Source of the DNA: Lachnospiraceae bacterium MD329
Lineage (GTDB): Bacteria; Bacillota; Clostridia; UBA1381
Length of the DNA stretch: 64,000 nt
Direction of reading: 5' to 3'
Assembly (NCBI GenBank): GCA_010206265.1
Contig: VIQV01000008.1
Location: 34,964-98,963, forward strand
The translations under genes were made by a program, and so were the position numbers. The notes below the pieces were generated by a model that saw only the letters and a list, made by a program, of their open reading frames with translations, was not told the origin of the DNA and ran no database searches. Below are positions 55,173-63,944 of this stretch, in pieces (position 1 is the first letter of the stretch; the number at the start of each line of letters is the position of its first letter).

Positions 55173-56187
55173 ACCGTATGAGGACGCTCCATTCAAAGTG
55201 CGGCTTGACGAAAATATGGAGGAACTTGTCGAGAGTATAAAAGAAAACGGCGTATTAGTACCTGCAATCGCAAGACCGCACACCGATGGAGGTGTGGAAA
55301 TGTTGGCAGGACACCGCAGATTGAAAGCCTGTGAGTTGGCAGGGCTTGACAAACTCCCCGTCATAGTAAAAAATCTTGATGATGATACTGCTATTATATT
55401 ACTTGTTGACAGTAATCTACACCGTGAGGACATACTACCAAGCGAAAAAGCCTATGCATATCAGATGAAATTAGAAGCTATGAAGCGGCAAGGCAAACGG
55501 TCAGATTTAACTTGTGAGCAAGTTGCGTACAAGTCAGATAAAGGCATTATTACCGCTGATATGTGCGATAGTATTACCGACAAAAATTTAGAGGGTAAAA
55601 TCATTGTTATTGAAGCTAATACATTAAGACCCGAATATCGAACACAGGCTCATCAAATTGTACGCTGCACAGGCGGTAACGGCGCAAGACCAGATGCTCG
55701 TGGCTCGGCGGTGTTTTGTGAGTATTTATATAAAGATAAAAACACCCGTTTTGAAAGATACGATGTACTCGGTATTTTGAAAAAAGAACATTATCCCGAA
55801 TGGCTTACAAAACGGCTCGAATTTGAAAAAGCAATAAAAGGAAATACGGTATTTGAATATGGCGGTTATCACTTTTTACCTGTCGGCATTGTAAATGTCG
55901 CAAACCCTTTTAAGTATATATCAAATCATACTATTTCAGATAAAAGTTTGGGAATATGGAGCAACAAATACAACGACCGTTACGGTAAAAATAAGATTGA
56001 TTACACGCATAAAGGATTTTACAACGCTTGTAATAAAACATCTTGTGATGTATTCAAGTGTCTTGAAAACAGCAAGGTATATATTCCTGCCGAAAATGAA
56101 CTTTTTGAATATACGGGAGAATATAAGGCTTATGAGGAAAAGGCAGCAAAGACTAAATCTAAAAAACACAAGGATATGGAGCGGTAA
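55126..56187 (+). CDS. ParB N-terminal domain fused to a YodL/DUF3849-type C-terminal module
   Basis: 353-aa chimera. Residues 1-~138 are a ParB/Spo0J-type domain (IKPYEDAPFKVR, AGHRRLKACELAGL, DSNLHREDILPSEKA) cut before the helix-turn-helix. From about residue 140 the sequence changes to the module seen at the C-terminus of large element proteins (DUF3849/YodL type): IVIEANTLRPEYRTQAHQIV, RCTGGNGARPDARGSA, then KIDYTHKGFY and ENSKVYIPAENELF. The join is in frame and looks like the product of a deletion between two distant element genes. Whether it functions is unknown. GAGGTG lies 9 nt before the ATG used. Confidence 0.75.
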   Translation: MASEEKIQLMPLGEIKPYEDAPFKVRLDENMEELVESIKENGVLVPAIARPHTDGGVEMLAGHRRLKACELAGLDKLPVIVKNLDDDTAIILLVDSNLHREDILPSEKAYAYQMKLEAMKRQGKRSDLTCEQVAYKSDKGIITADMCDSITDKNLEGKIIVIEANTLRPEYRTQAHQIVRCTGGNGARPDARGSAVFCEYLYKDKNTRFERYDVLGILKKEHYPEWLTKRLEFEKAIKGNTVFEYGGYHFLPVGIVNVANPFKYISNHTISDKSLGIWSNKYNDRYGKNKIDYTHKGFYNACNKTSCDVFKCLENSKVYIPAENELFEYTGEYKAYEEKAAKTKSKKHKDMER

Positions 56188-56260
56188 CAAATCTTATAAT
56201 AAAAAACAAGATTAGTTAGAACTTCTAAAAACTGAATAACTGAAAGGAGCTTAAACGATA

Positions 56261-56845
56261 ATGGAAAATGAAATTAAAGACGAGCAAATATGCAAGTGCT
56301 ATAAAATAATTGCGCCGCTTAACGGTACTTTGGGCGGTTATATTACAGAGCCTATGTATGATGACCACCCCGAAATAGCATCATTTAGAAAATATTTATC
56401 AGACCCGACCGTTGGCGATTATATTTCAATTCGTGGAACTTCAATAAATGTGTATTTTTTCAAACGGGTGTCGTTTTTTATGCGTGAAGAACTTTTGAAG
56501 ATGGAGCGATACCAAAAACAGTTTAAGTTTTTGAATGAAAATAAACTTGAAACAATGTCGGAACTCACAGCCTACCATAAAAACAAATCGGACGAAATGG
56601 AGGAACTTATCGCACAGCGGAAACAGCTATACAGCGAAAGGACTGATGAAAATTGTGAAGAAATCAAAAAACAAGTATCTGAAATTAACTCGGCGATTAG
56701 AAAAATACGGTCGGAACTCCGTATGTGCAAATCAATATATGAGGACGCAGAACATATTGCCGAGAAACAGAAACAAATACAATCGCTCACACAGCAGGCA
56801 GAAAAGGAGGTAAACAGAGATGAACACAAGCGGAGAAGTCGCTGA
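56261..56845 (+). CDS. Element-encoded coiled-coil protein upstream of pcfB
   Basis: 194 aa. N-terminal ~75 residues form a compact domain (CYKIIAPLNGTLGGYITEP, DPTVGDYISIRG); the rest is a long coiled coil rich in Glu/Lys/Gln. Proteins like this sit directly before pcfB in clostridial conjugative elements; the role in transfer is not known. Overlaps the pcfB-like gene by 26 bp. Confidence 0.75.
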   Translation: MENEIKDEQICKCYKIIAPLNGTLGGYITEPMYDDHPEIASFRKYLSDPTVGDYISIRGTSINVYFFKRVSFFMREELLKMERYQKQFKFLNENKLETMSELTAYHKNKSDEMEELIAQRKQLYSERTDENCEEIKKQVSEINSAIRKIRSELRMCKSIYEDAEHIAEKQKQIQSLTQQAEKEVNRDEHKRRSR

Positions 56846-57155
56846 TTTAATGGTCAAAGAGGGTATTGAGATTACGGAAGCCGCAGCGAAACTTGCAGGA
56901 CTTGGCGCAAAAAATCTTGCCGCTATCATTATCGCCCTTGTCAATGACGATAATAAAACGCAAGGTATGACGAAACGGAGATATATAGCAATAATATACT
57001 TATCCATTTACACACACCTCCTCAAATTCGTTATTAAAGCTGAATATAATCTCAACACGCTTTCCTTTATAGACAATAATTTTATCAATCAATTTTTCGA
57101 CAAGTCCCCGTGTCAATTTATTGTTTTTGATAATATCATCAGCGGCATCGGATAA
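56820..57155 (+). pseudogene. pcfB: Truncated PcfB (DUF3801) family protein
   Basis: The first ~50 residues are PcfB-like (MNTSGEVADLMVKEGIEITE, AAAKLAGLGAKNLAAIIIAL), a relaxosome/coupling accessory protein of conjugative transfer. After KTQGMTK the reading frame continues into antisense recombinase DNA and carries no family sequence. The rest of the conjugation module (coupling protein, type IV secretion genes) is missing, so the element cannot transfer itself. GGAGG precedes the ATG. Confidence 0.75.
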
Positions 57156-58639
57156 ATCACAGTAATGATTATATTGTTTTTTTAGCTCCTGCTGTCTGAT
57201 TTCAATATCGTGTATTTTCTTGACAGCACTTGAGATTTTATTGTTATAATCATTACGCATATTCTGATATTCCTCTGCGGATATGATATTATTTATAAGG
57301 CTCTCATATAAACCGCCCAAGAAGTTCTGATTTTTTTCAATGTACCGCTTTAATGATTTTATTTCAGCAGCGTCATTCTCCATACGGCGTTTATCGGATA
57401 ATGAGCATAACAACATATTCTTTTTATCCACAAGGATATTCGCCTGTGCTTTTAGGGAAGTAATTATAACAGATATGATTTCATCTTCAAAAATACTTCC
57501 GTTATCACAGCCGCCACGCTCATACCGAGTGTTAGTTAAGCAAAAAAATGAATATCTGTCGGCTGTTTTTCTACGTGGATTACGCATACGATGCAACGGT
57601 CTATCGCAATGACCACAGAATATCTTGCCTTTTAATATATTTTCGGTATATGGATTGACTGCTTTTTGACTATGATTATTTTTCAATTCCTCCATACGCT
57701 CCTGTGTTTTATCAAACAATTCCTGCGATATAATAGCTTCGTGGGTATTCTCTGCAATAATCCATTGAGTTTTATCGGTAACTTGTATCTGCTTTTAGCA
57801 ATGGTATTGCTTCTGCCTTGTACCAATTTACCCGTATAAATTTCTGATTTTAATATCTGTTGTATAGTTCGGGTATTCCAAAAACCGCTTCCAACCGATT
57901 TCTTTGTTGTGATGTAACCTTTTTGATAACCGTACACACTTGGAGTAGGTATTTTGCGATTATTCAACTGTAATACAATTTCATTATAAGACATACCATT
58001 GATAAACCATTCAAAGATTTGTTTGACAATATGTGCTACTTCTGAATTTATAATCAGTTTATGGCAATCGTTAGGGTCTTTCAGATAACCGTATTTCGGT
58101 CTTGCACTGACGTACTGACCATCACGCATAGCCTGCCGAGCCTGTGTCCGTATTTTTTTAGAAATATCAAGTGCGTATGCTTCATTGATAATGTTCTTTA
58201 AGTGTAGCATCATTCCTGCATTTTTGTCGGGATTGGCTGTGTCAAAGTTGTCTGTTACGGCGACAAATCGGATATTTTTATCCGCAAAATACCGTTCTAT
58301 ATAAAAGCCTGTGTCTATACTGTTTCTTCCGAGCCTTGACAAGTCCTTTACAATAACGCAGTCTATATTTCCGTTTTCTATATCGTTTATCATACGCTGA
58401 AAATCGGGGCGGTTAAAGTTTGTTCCCGTTGCTCCGTTGTCGATATAGGTGTCATATAACCGCATATTCGCATTTCGGGCGATATAATCATCAAGTATCA
58501 GCTTTTGTGTTTCTATTGAATTGCCTTTATGATTACTGTCCTCAACGGATAATCTGATATATTCCGCTGTTCTTATGTATTCCGCTATCCTTAACGGTGT
58601 TTCCGCAGCTTCAATATTTTTTCTGCTTTTCCGTGCCAT
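57000..58639 (-). pseudogene. Large serine recombinase with a one-base frameshift
   Basis: Two overlapping frames together give one Tn4451/TnpX-like recombinase of ~545 aa. The first frame (58639 to 57683) holds the resolvase domain (AEYIRLSVEDS with the catalytic Ser, VKDLSRLGRN) and the recombinase domain (GYLKDPNDC...GKLVQGRSN). The second (57719 to 57000 and its upstream extension) holds QIQVTDKTQWIIAENTHEAI, the zinc ribbon (FCGHCDRPLHRM) and the coiled coil. They join at a run of four A (57793-57796); one more A would restore the frame. It follows the intact recombinase gene with no spacer. Confidence 0.85.
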
Positions 58640-60253
58640 TTATACCGCCTCCTTAAATGTTTCTAACGCCGCCACAGCTTGCTCGTACTCGTCTTTATAA
58701 TTAAATGTTATCTGTAAATGTGTTTTATCATAAATATGTATGCTCATAATAAGCTGAATTACAATGTTTCGGTCAATCTCGGATATGTTCTCAAATTGCT
58801 TAAAATGATCAATCCATAATGTTTTTTGAGATGTATTATTCATACATTCGTCAAGTTCGGTTTCAAGTTCAGATAATGCCGCTTCAAGTCTTTTTCCGTC
58901 ATCGGTGTATGTTGCTTTCAAAACCTTGTAATCGTCTTTATTAAGTATGCCGGACACATAATTTTCATAAAGTGATGATTTGTATTCGTTACACTTTTTT
59001 AACTGCTTTTGAATTTCTTTGATTTGAGCAGATATTTTATTACACATATCTTTATTGATTACTTGGCTGTCGATACCATTCAATAAATTTTGTAATGATG
59101 CCACACTTTTTATATGAGCCTTTATACTTTCGGTAACGCATTGTATAAGGTCTGTTTCCTTAACCATATTCGAGCCGTTACAGCCGTTCTTTTTACCTGT
59201 GGGGCAATAGTAATAAAAATATTTATTACCCTTATATGTAACTGTTTTTCGTGTCATTCTGTTTCCGCAGCAACCGCATATCAATATTCCCGAAAATAAA
59301 TGCAGTTTATTTTTTTGCGGTGATATTCTCGTATCAATCTGCATTAACCTCTGCACAAGGTCAAAATCTTTTTTTGCAATAATAGCTTCGTGAGCGTTCT
59401 CGGTAACAAAAATTTCGTCTTTACTTCGGTTTACGACTTCTTTGATTTTATAATTCGGTGTGCCTTGCTTTCCTTGAATAAGTTTCCCTGTGTAGACTTC
59501 ATCTTTCAGAATACGCAAAACAGTGGTAGCAGACCATTTTGAATTTTCTCTATCGCAAAAACCGTTTCTCGGAAGCGGAATATTTCTGTCTTTCTTATAC
59601 TGTCTTGGTGATAATATTCCGAGCCGATTAAGTTCATCTGCAATTCGTTCCGCACTGTAACCGTCTATTTTCATTTTGAAAATATCTTTGACAACTCGTG
59701 CGGCATATTCATCAACAACAAGCTGATTTTTGTTGTCATCGGCTTTTTTATATCCGTAAACGGGAGTAGCACCTACATAATCGCCGTTGCTCCGTTTAAC
59801 ATTTAATGCAGACCGTACCTTAACGGATATATCTCTGCAATATTCATCATTCATAACGCCCTTGAATGATATTGATAAATCATCTGTTACAGCTTCTTTT
59901 GCCGTGTCGATATTATCGTTTATAGCGATAAATCTTACACCCAATGCGGGGAATATTCGCCGCAGATATGTAAATGTTTCGTTGTATTCTCTGCCGAGCC
60001 TTGACAAGTCTTTTACAATGACACAATTTATTTTGCCGCTGCGTATATCCTCCATCATTTCCTTAAATGCAGGGCGGTCAAAAACAATACCACTGTAACC
60101 GTCATCAACCTTGACATTTACAACTTTAATATCGGGATTGTGTTTCACAAACTCCTCAATAAATTTTTTCTGATTTGTGATGCTGTCGCTTTCACAAGTC
60201 TTGTCATCTGTGTATGACAGACGAACATAATTAGTAGCATAGTATTTTGGCAT
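58640..60253 (-). CDS. Large serine recombinase (integrase/resolvase)
   Basis: 537 aa, complete. Resolvase catalytic domain (NYVRLSYTDD with the Ser nucleophile, VKDLSRLGREYNE), recombinase domain (GYKKADDNKNQLVVDE...GKLIQGKQGTP), zinc ribbon (CGCCGNRMTRKT) and coiled-coil C-terminus. Enzymes like this insert or excise elements between short att sites. Its stop is followed at once by the ATG of the frameshifted second recombinase, a tandem pair. Likely the only working integrase left in the window. Confidence 0.93.
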   Translation of the reverse strand: MPKYYATNYVRLSYTDDKTCESDSITNQKKFIEEFVKHNPDIKVVNVKVDDGYSGIVFDRPAFKEMMEDIRSGKINCVIVKDLSRLGREYNETFTYLRRIFPALGVRFIAINDNIDTAKEAVTDDLSISFKGVMNDEYCRDISVKVRSALNVKRSNGDYVGATPVYGYKKADDNKNQLVVDEYAARVVKDIFKMKIDGYSAERIADELNRLGILSPRQYKKDRNIPLPRNGFCDRENSKWSATTVLRILKDEVYTGKLIQGKQGTPNYKIKEVVNRSKDEIFVTENAHEAIIAKKDFDLVQRLMQIDTRISPQKNKLHLFSGILICGCCGNRMTRKTVTYKGNKYFYYYCPTGKKNGCNGSNMVKETDLIQCVTESIKAHIKSVASLQNLLNGIDSQVINKDMCNKISAQIKEIQKQLKKCNEYKSSLYENYVSGILNKDDYKVLKATYTDDGKRLEAALSELETELDECMNNTSQKTLWIDHFKQFENISEIDRNIVIQLIMSIHIYDKTHLQITFNYKDEYEQAVAALETFKEAV

Positions 60254-60287
60254 AACAAAACCTCCTTGAAAATTTACGGTATATCCG

Positions 60288-60332
60288 CAAAATCAAAGAG
60301 TTTCGGTTTATCTGTTATTCAATTCTTTTTCC
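60288..60332 (+). repeat. Imperfect direct repeat, copy 2 (possible att site)
   Basis: Matches 54704-54755 (AAAATCAAAG, GTTTCG, TCAATTCTTTTTCC). It lies 35 bp upstream of the recombinase start codon, where attachment sites of large serine recombinases commonly occur. Confidence 0.5.
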
Positions 60333-60373
60333 GATATTAGTCTATCAAGTTTTTGCGGAATATGCAAAAAAAA

Positions 60374-60610
60374 TCACAGAATAATGCTTTGCAGACAATC
60401 TTCCATTGATAAACCGTTATCGGTATATCTTGCTTTTACAATGAAATTGCCGCACTTAAAGCAATATGGGTTTTTAATCTGTTTTATAAACTCTGCAATC
60501 CGTTCCGCTTTGGATAATTCCTTATTTACGGTTATATCGTTTATATCCACTAAATTATCAGCGGTAACGGTTAGAGGGTCAACATTCTGCATAGTTTTTA
60601 GTTCATTCAT
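60374..60610 (-). CDS. DUF6870-like small element protein
   Basis: 78 aa. The pattern ...DINDITVNKELSKAERIAEFIKQIKNPYCFKCGNFIVKARYTD is that of the short protein found between the sigma-like gene and the recombinase in Tn1549-related elements (DUF6870). Possible regulatory or accessory role; none demonstrated. A GGAGG-type site precedes the ATG. Confidence 0.7.
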   Translation of the reverse strand: MNELKTMQNVDPLTVTADNLVDINDITVNKELSKAERIAEFIKQIKNPYCFKCGNFIVKARYTDNGLSMEDCLQSIIL

Positions 60611-60660
60611 TGTGCTTACCTCCTTAAAAATTTATAAATGCTTTAATAGCACACATCAAA

Positions 60661-61140
60661 GGACTGTATAAAGTCCCTTAATGTCTGACATTAAAATTAT
60701 ATAAGCTACACGGGCGGCAGCAAACTACGCTGCCCATAGGAATTTCACACTCTCCGACAACCGTCCGAGCTGCCCCCGTTGCGTGCGACGCTTTTAACGC
60801 TCAAGCTATGGCTGGGCAGAAGTATCATTATTATGATTGAATAAGCCTGTGATTAGAATATTTATCGCTCGTTCCGTCAAGAGTTCCCTTTGTGAAAAGA
60901 GAAGCAGAAGCCAACCTTTCAAAGACTCGGCTCTTGTCGGAAGTCTTGGCGTATCAAACACAGGCTTATCAATCAAGATGTACCCGTATGCTCTTTATGC
61001 TACATCGCCGTTATCTTGCGAGTTTTCTTTGTCAAAGAACATTGATTTTTCATAGGAAAGGATATTTATTTTTATTGCCGACAACGCTGCAAGAGGTTGT
61101 CCGTAAAATATCCTCTCACTTAATGTGAAAAATCAGGGGG
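60661..61140 (-). other. Gene-poor element segment with many nested complementary stems
   Basis: Between the DUF6870-like and sigma-like genes. Stems visible: GGACT/AGTCC (60661-60676); CTGC+CCATAG (60730-60739) with 60806-60819 enclosing CTC-G-GAC/GTC-G-GAG; an 11-bp perfect stem (60841-60851 with 60959-60969) enclosing a 12-nt pairing with one mismatch (60872-60883 with 60931-60942); GATGTA/TACATC (60977-61006); TTCTTT/AAAGAA (61025-61039); and TGATTTTTCA (61043-61052) with 61126-61135 enclosing AGGATATTT/AAATATCCT and GACAAC/GTTGTC. It could be a structured RNA, a transfer origin, or leader DNA of the downstream genes. Confidence 0.5.
60806..60976 (-). CDS. Possible small protein inside the structured segment
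   Basis: 56 codons from TTG, reading I-D-K-P-V-F-D-T-P then RLPTRAESLKGWLLLLFSQR and ending NNDTSAQP. Amino-acid composition looks protein-like and amphipathic, but the ribosome site is weak and the same DNA forms long stems, so coding is uncertain. Confidence 0.3.
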   Translation of the reverse strand: MIDKPVFDTPRLPTRAESLKGWLLLLFSQRELLTERAINILITGLFNHNNDTSAQP

Positions 61141-61150
61141 TTTGACAACC

Positions 61151-61654
61151 CTATTTTGTAAAATTTCTTAAATATTTTTTTATTTTCTCTACTGCCGCAT
61201 CAATGCTTTTCCATATAGCCGTTTGTGTATTGCCCTCAATATCGGCTATTTGCCGAGTGGTCAAGCCTTTAATATGTAAAAGAAGCCGTTTTCTTTGAAT
61301 AGGCGTTAATATGGAGTTAATAGCTTCATAAGCCTTTGCCATATACAACTGCTTGTCCCATTTTTCAAAGAGTTCGGCTTCTAACGGCGTAGTTGATAAC
61401 CAATCGCTGCTCACGCTTTCATTAAGTGATGATTTGACATAGTATGATTGATTGTATTCTGCTTTTGCTTCTCTGTGATAGCAGTCATCGGAAAATGCCT
61501 TGATTTTATTAAAATCATCTTTTTTAAATGCAGGATTGACTGCGGCTATCATTTCAAAAGTTATTGTCAATCTGCTGCCATCTGCATAACGATAAACAAT
61601 ACCCTCACTGTATTTGTTAATTCCATAATCAGATTTTTTATAATCCTTTGACAT
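61151..61654 (-). CDS. Sigma-70 region 4-like regulator of the integrative element
   Basis: 167 aa. C-terminal helix-turn-helix of the sigma-70 region 4 type: AINSILTPIQRKRLLLHIKG, LTTRQIADIEGNTQTAIWKS. The N-terminal part lacks a clear region 2. This gene type is common in Tn916/Tn1549-like elements, near the excision genes, and is thought to regulate them. GGAGG lies 8 nt before the ATG at 61654; the open frame upstream contains that site. Confidence 0.82.
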   Translation of the reverse strand: MSKDYKKSDYGINKYSEGIVYRYADGSRLTITFEMIAAVNPAFKKDDFNKIKAFSDDCYHREAKAEYNQSYYVKSSLNESVSSDWLSTTPLEAELFEKWDKQLYMAKAYEAINSILTPIQRKRLLLHIKGLTTRQIADIEGNTQTAIWKSIDAAVEKIKKYLRNFTK

Positions 61655-61843
61655 TGTAACTTCCTCCGTTTGATTTGAATTTGGTTGAATTGAAATCAAA
61701 CGGAGATTGGTGGAGGTCTTTCAAAATACCATTTACCGAGTTTTATCGGTAAGAAATCAAAAGAAAACTGAATAAAGCGTTGAATAACAGATATTTTGCA
61801 GATGATGTCAAAAAATTTTGCTGTCCGTATTCCGCGCAAAAAA

Positions 61844-61888
61844 ATTGCGTTACACTATGCGCTGTTAAAACGCATAATATAACGCAAT
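61844..61888. repeat. 45-bp palindrome in gene-free DNA
   Basis: ATTGCGTTA (61844-61852) with TAACGCAAT (61880-61888), a symmetric 3-nt internal loop, TATGCG with CGCATA, and a 9-nt tip. Neither strand has a T-run after it. The rest of 61655-62075 is AT-rich with no gene. Confidence 0.7.
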
Positions 61889-62075
61889 ATCCATTAAAAT
61901 GTAAATATTTAACAATTTTCGCAACGGTAGGTAAAAAGTATTTTGTTCTGACTACGCTTTTTTTGACAAAATATAAAAGGTAGTTTCAATATTCTGTTTC
62001 AATTTTACCTTTTTCACTTTGTAAATCTTATATTTTATACACCTCATTGTAGCTTCACATATCCCTATTCCACGA

Positions 62076-63935
62076 TTACAAAGTCCAACTCTGACTTTGC
62101 ATTTGCAAGTCTGCCATATGTTTATAAATACCGTTCTGTTTTATCAGTTCATCGGGTGTGCCTTGTTCCTTTGCAATTCCATCGGCAAGTACCACAACTT
62201 TATCCGCGCCGCTGACCGTTCTCATTCTGTGCGCGATAATCAGCACTGTTTTATTTTTAATCAAGCGTGATAACGCTTGCTGAATAGCGGTTTCATTTTC
62301 CACATCAAGTGATGCGGTTGCTTCGTCCAAAAGAATTATCGGCGCGTCTTTTAGGAATGCTCTTGCTATTGAAATGCGCTGACGCTCACCGCCCGACAGT
62401 TCGCAGCCGTTTTCGCCTATCATACTGTCATAACCGTTTTCAAGTTTATTAGCAAATTCATCACAATTAGCGAGCTTTGCCGCCGCAAGAACCTCCGCGT
62501 CCGTTGCGTTCTTTTTACCGATACGGATATTTTCCATAATAGTATTATTAAACAAAGTAACATCTTGGAACACGATTGAATAAAGCGACAACAGTGTTTC
62601 CGGCTCAATTTTTGAAATATCCTCGCCGCCAATGGTAATTTTACCTTTGTTAATATCCCAAAATCTTGCTGCAAGTCTTGATACCGTTGTTTTACCGCCG
62701 CCCGATGGACCGACAAGAGCCGTAACCTCGCCTTGCTTTGCGGTAAACGAAACATTTTTAAGTACCGTTTCACCTGTGTTATACGCAAATCCGACATTAT
62801 CAAAAATTATGTCATAGCCGCGATTATTTATTGTTTCCTTACCCGTCTGTATAGGGTGGTCGAGAATTTCATTCATACGCTCAATATTTGTATTGGTAGA
62901 AATAACTGCCGCAAGGTTTTGCAGTGCGCCCTCTAACGGCTCATACAGCCTTGATGCGACAAGCAGAAACATAAACAATACAGGAACAGATAAACTTCCG
63001 TTTATAAGCAATATTGAGCCGGCAAGCGCGACAGTTGCTATTCCGAGTTTTAGAATAAAACTTGCGCTGACTACAAATAAAGCTGTTGCAAGTTCAGATT
63101 TAATATGCCTTGTTTCTACCATTTTAATTTTCTTATCCAAACCTTTAAGGTACTTATTTTCAGCATTGTTTGATTTCAAGTCGCGTAGCGTTTCAATACA
63201 TTCTTGAATACCCTCCTCAAGTTCTATGCCCGCTTTTCTCTGCTTTCTGTTAAAATGATTTTGTACCCTTGATGAAAAAGCTACAATAATAAACGCAATC
63301 GGCAATACCCATATCGCCGCAAGAGCCATTCGCCAATCGAATGTAAATAAGCCTATCGCGATTAGAATAGTTGATATTATAGAGCCGATAAGCGTGGGTA
63401 CATAATGTGAAAATGTTTGTTCAAGGGTAGCGCAGTCGCTCATAATTGAGCTTGTTAAATCAACCAAGTCCTTTTTGCCAAAAAACGATAGAGATATTTT
63501 ACGCAGTTTTTCAGCAAGAGAAATTCGTCTGACACCGCTTTCAACATAGGTAGCAAGATATGTCCCGTTATACTGAAACCAAGTTGCGAAAAAAGTAAAC
63601 AGCAGGCACACTATACAGCCTATTATATAAAATGCCGACTGCGCTCCGTTTACACCACCGCCCATTAAGGTGCATACAAAATAATATAAAAGTCCGACAG
63701 GAACGCTCATTTTGGGCGGGATACTCACAAGAATATGTATATGGTCGGGGCATACTTCTCCTTCTATTATCTCTACTCCTTTCCATTGGCATAATTGTCT
63801 TAATATATCTCGTATTTCAAGGCGTTTTTCTTCAAAAAACACCTTTCTGCGATATTTCGGTGCAAACACTATATGATACTTGCAATTCCATTTTGTATGT
63901 GCTAAACTATGTGTGTCTATGTTTTCTTTATTCAT
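62076..63935 (-). CDS. Fusion: IS200 transposase N-terminus plus ABC exporter half-transporter
   Basis: 619-aa in-frame chimera. Residues 1-~77 are the start of an IS200/IS605 Y1 transposase (THSLAHTKWNCKYHIVFAPK, YRRKVFF, CPDHIHILVSIPPKMSV with the HUH pair), but the catalytic Tyr part is lost. From ~78 it is a type IV ABC exporter missing its first helix: remaining membrane helices, then Walker A GPSGGGKTT, signature LSGGERQR, Walker B IILLDEATASLD. Insertion or deletion at ~63700 replaced the transporter's start, so it now depends on the IS200 expression signals. Transport function is doubtful without the first helix. Confidence 0.85.
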   Translation of the reverse strand: MNKENIDTHSLAHTKWNCKYHIVFAPKYRRKVFFEEKRLEIRDILRQLCQWKGVEIIEGEVCPDHIHILVSIPPKMSVPVGLLYYFVCTLMGGGVNGAQSAFYIIGCIVCLLFTFFATWFQYNGTYLATYVESGVRRISLAEKLRKISLSFFGKKDLVDLTSSIMSDCATLEQTFSHYVPTLIGSIISTILIAIGLFTFDWRMALAAIWVLPIAFIIVAFSSRVQNHFNRKQRKAGIELEEGIQECIETLRDLKSNNAENKYLKGLDKKIKMVETRHIKSELATALFVVSASFILKLGIATVALAGSILLINGSLSVPVLFMFLLVASRLYEPLEGALQNLAAVISTNTNIERMNEILDHPIQTGKETINNRGYDIIFDNVGFAYNTGETVLKNVSFTAKQGEVTALVGPSGGGKTTVSRLAARFWDINKGKITIGGEDISKIEPETLLSLYSIVFQDVTLFNNTIMENIRIGKKNATDAEVLAAAKLANCDEFANKLENGYDSMIGENGCELSGGERQRISIARAFLKDAPIILLDEATASLDVENETAIQQALSRLIKNKTVLIIAHRMRTVSGADKVVVLADGIAKEQGTPDELIKQNGIYKHMADLQMQSQSWTL

Positions 63936-63944
63936 AGATTAATC

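Noticed and set aside
60837..61128. Two overlapping plus-strand frames in the structured element segment
   Set aside because: They overlap each other and the stems, have no ribosome site, and oppose the direction of the neighbouring genes.
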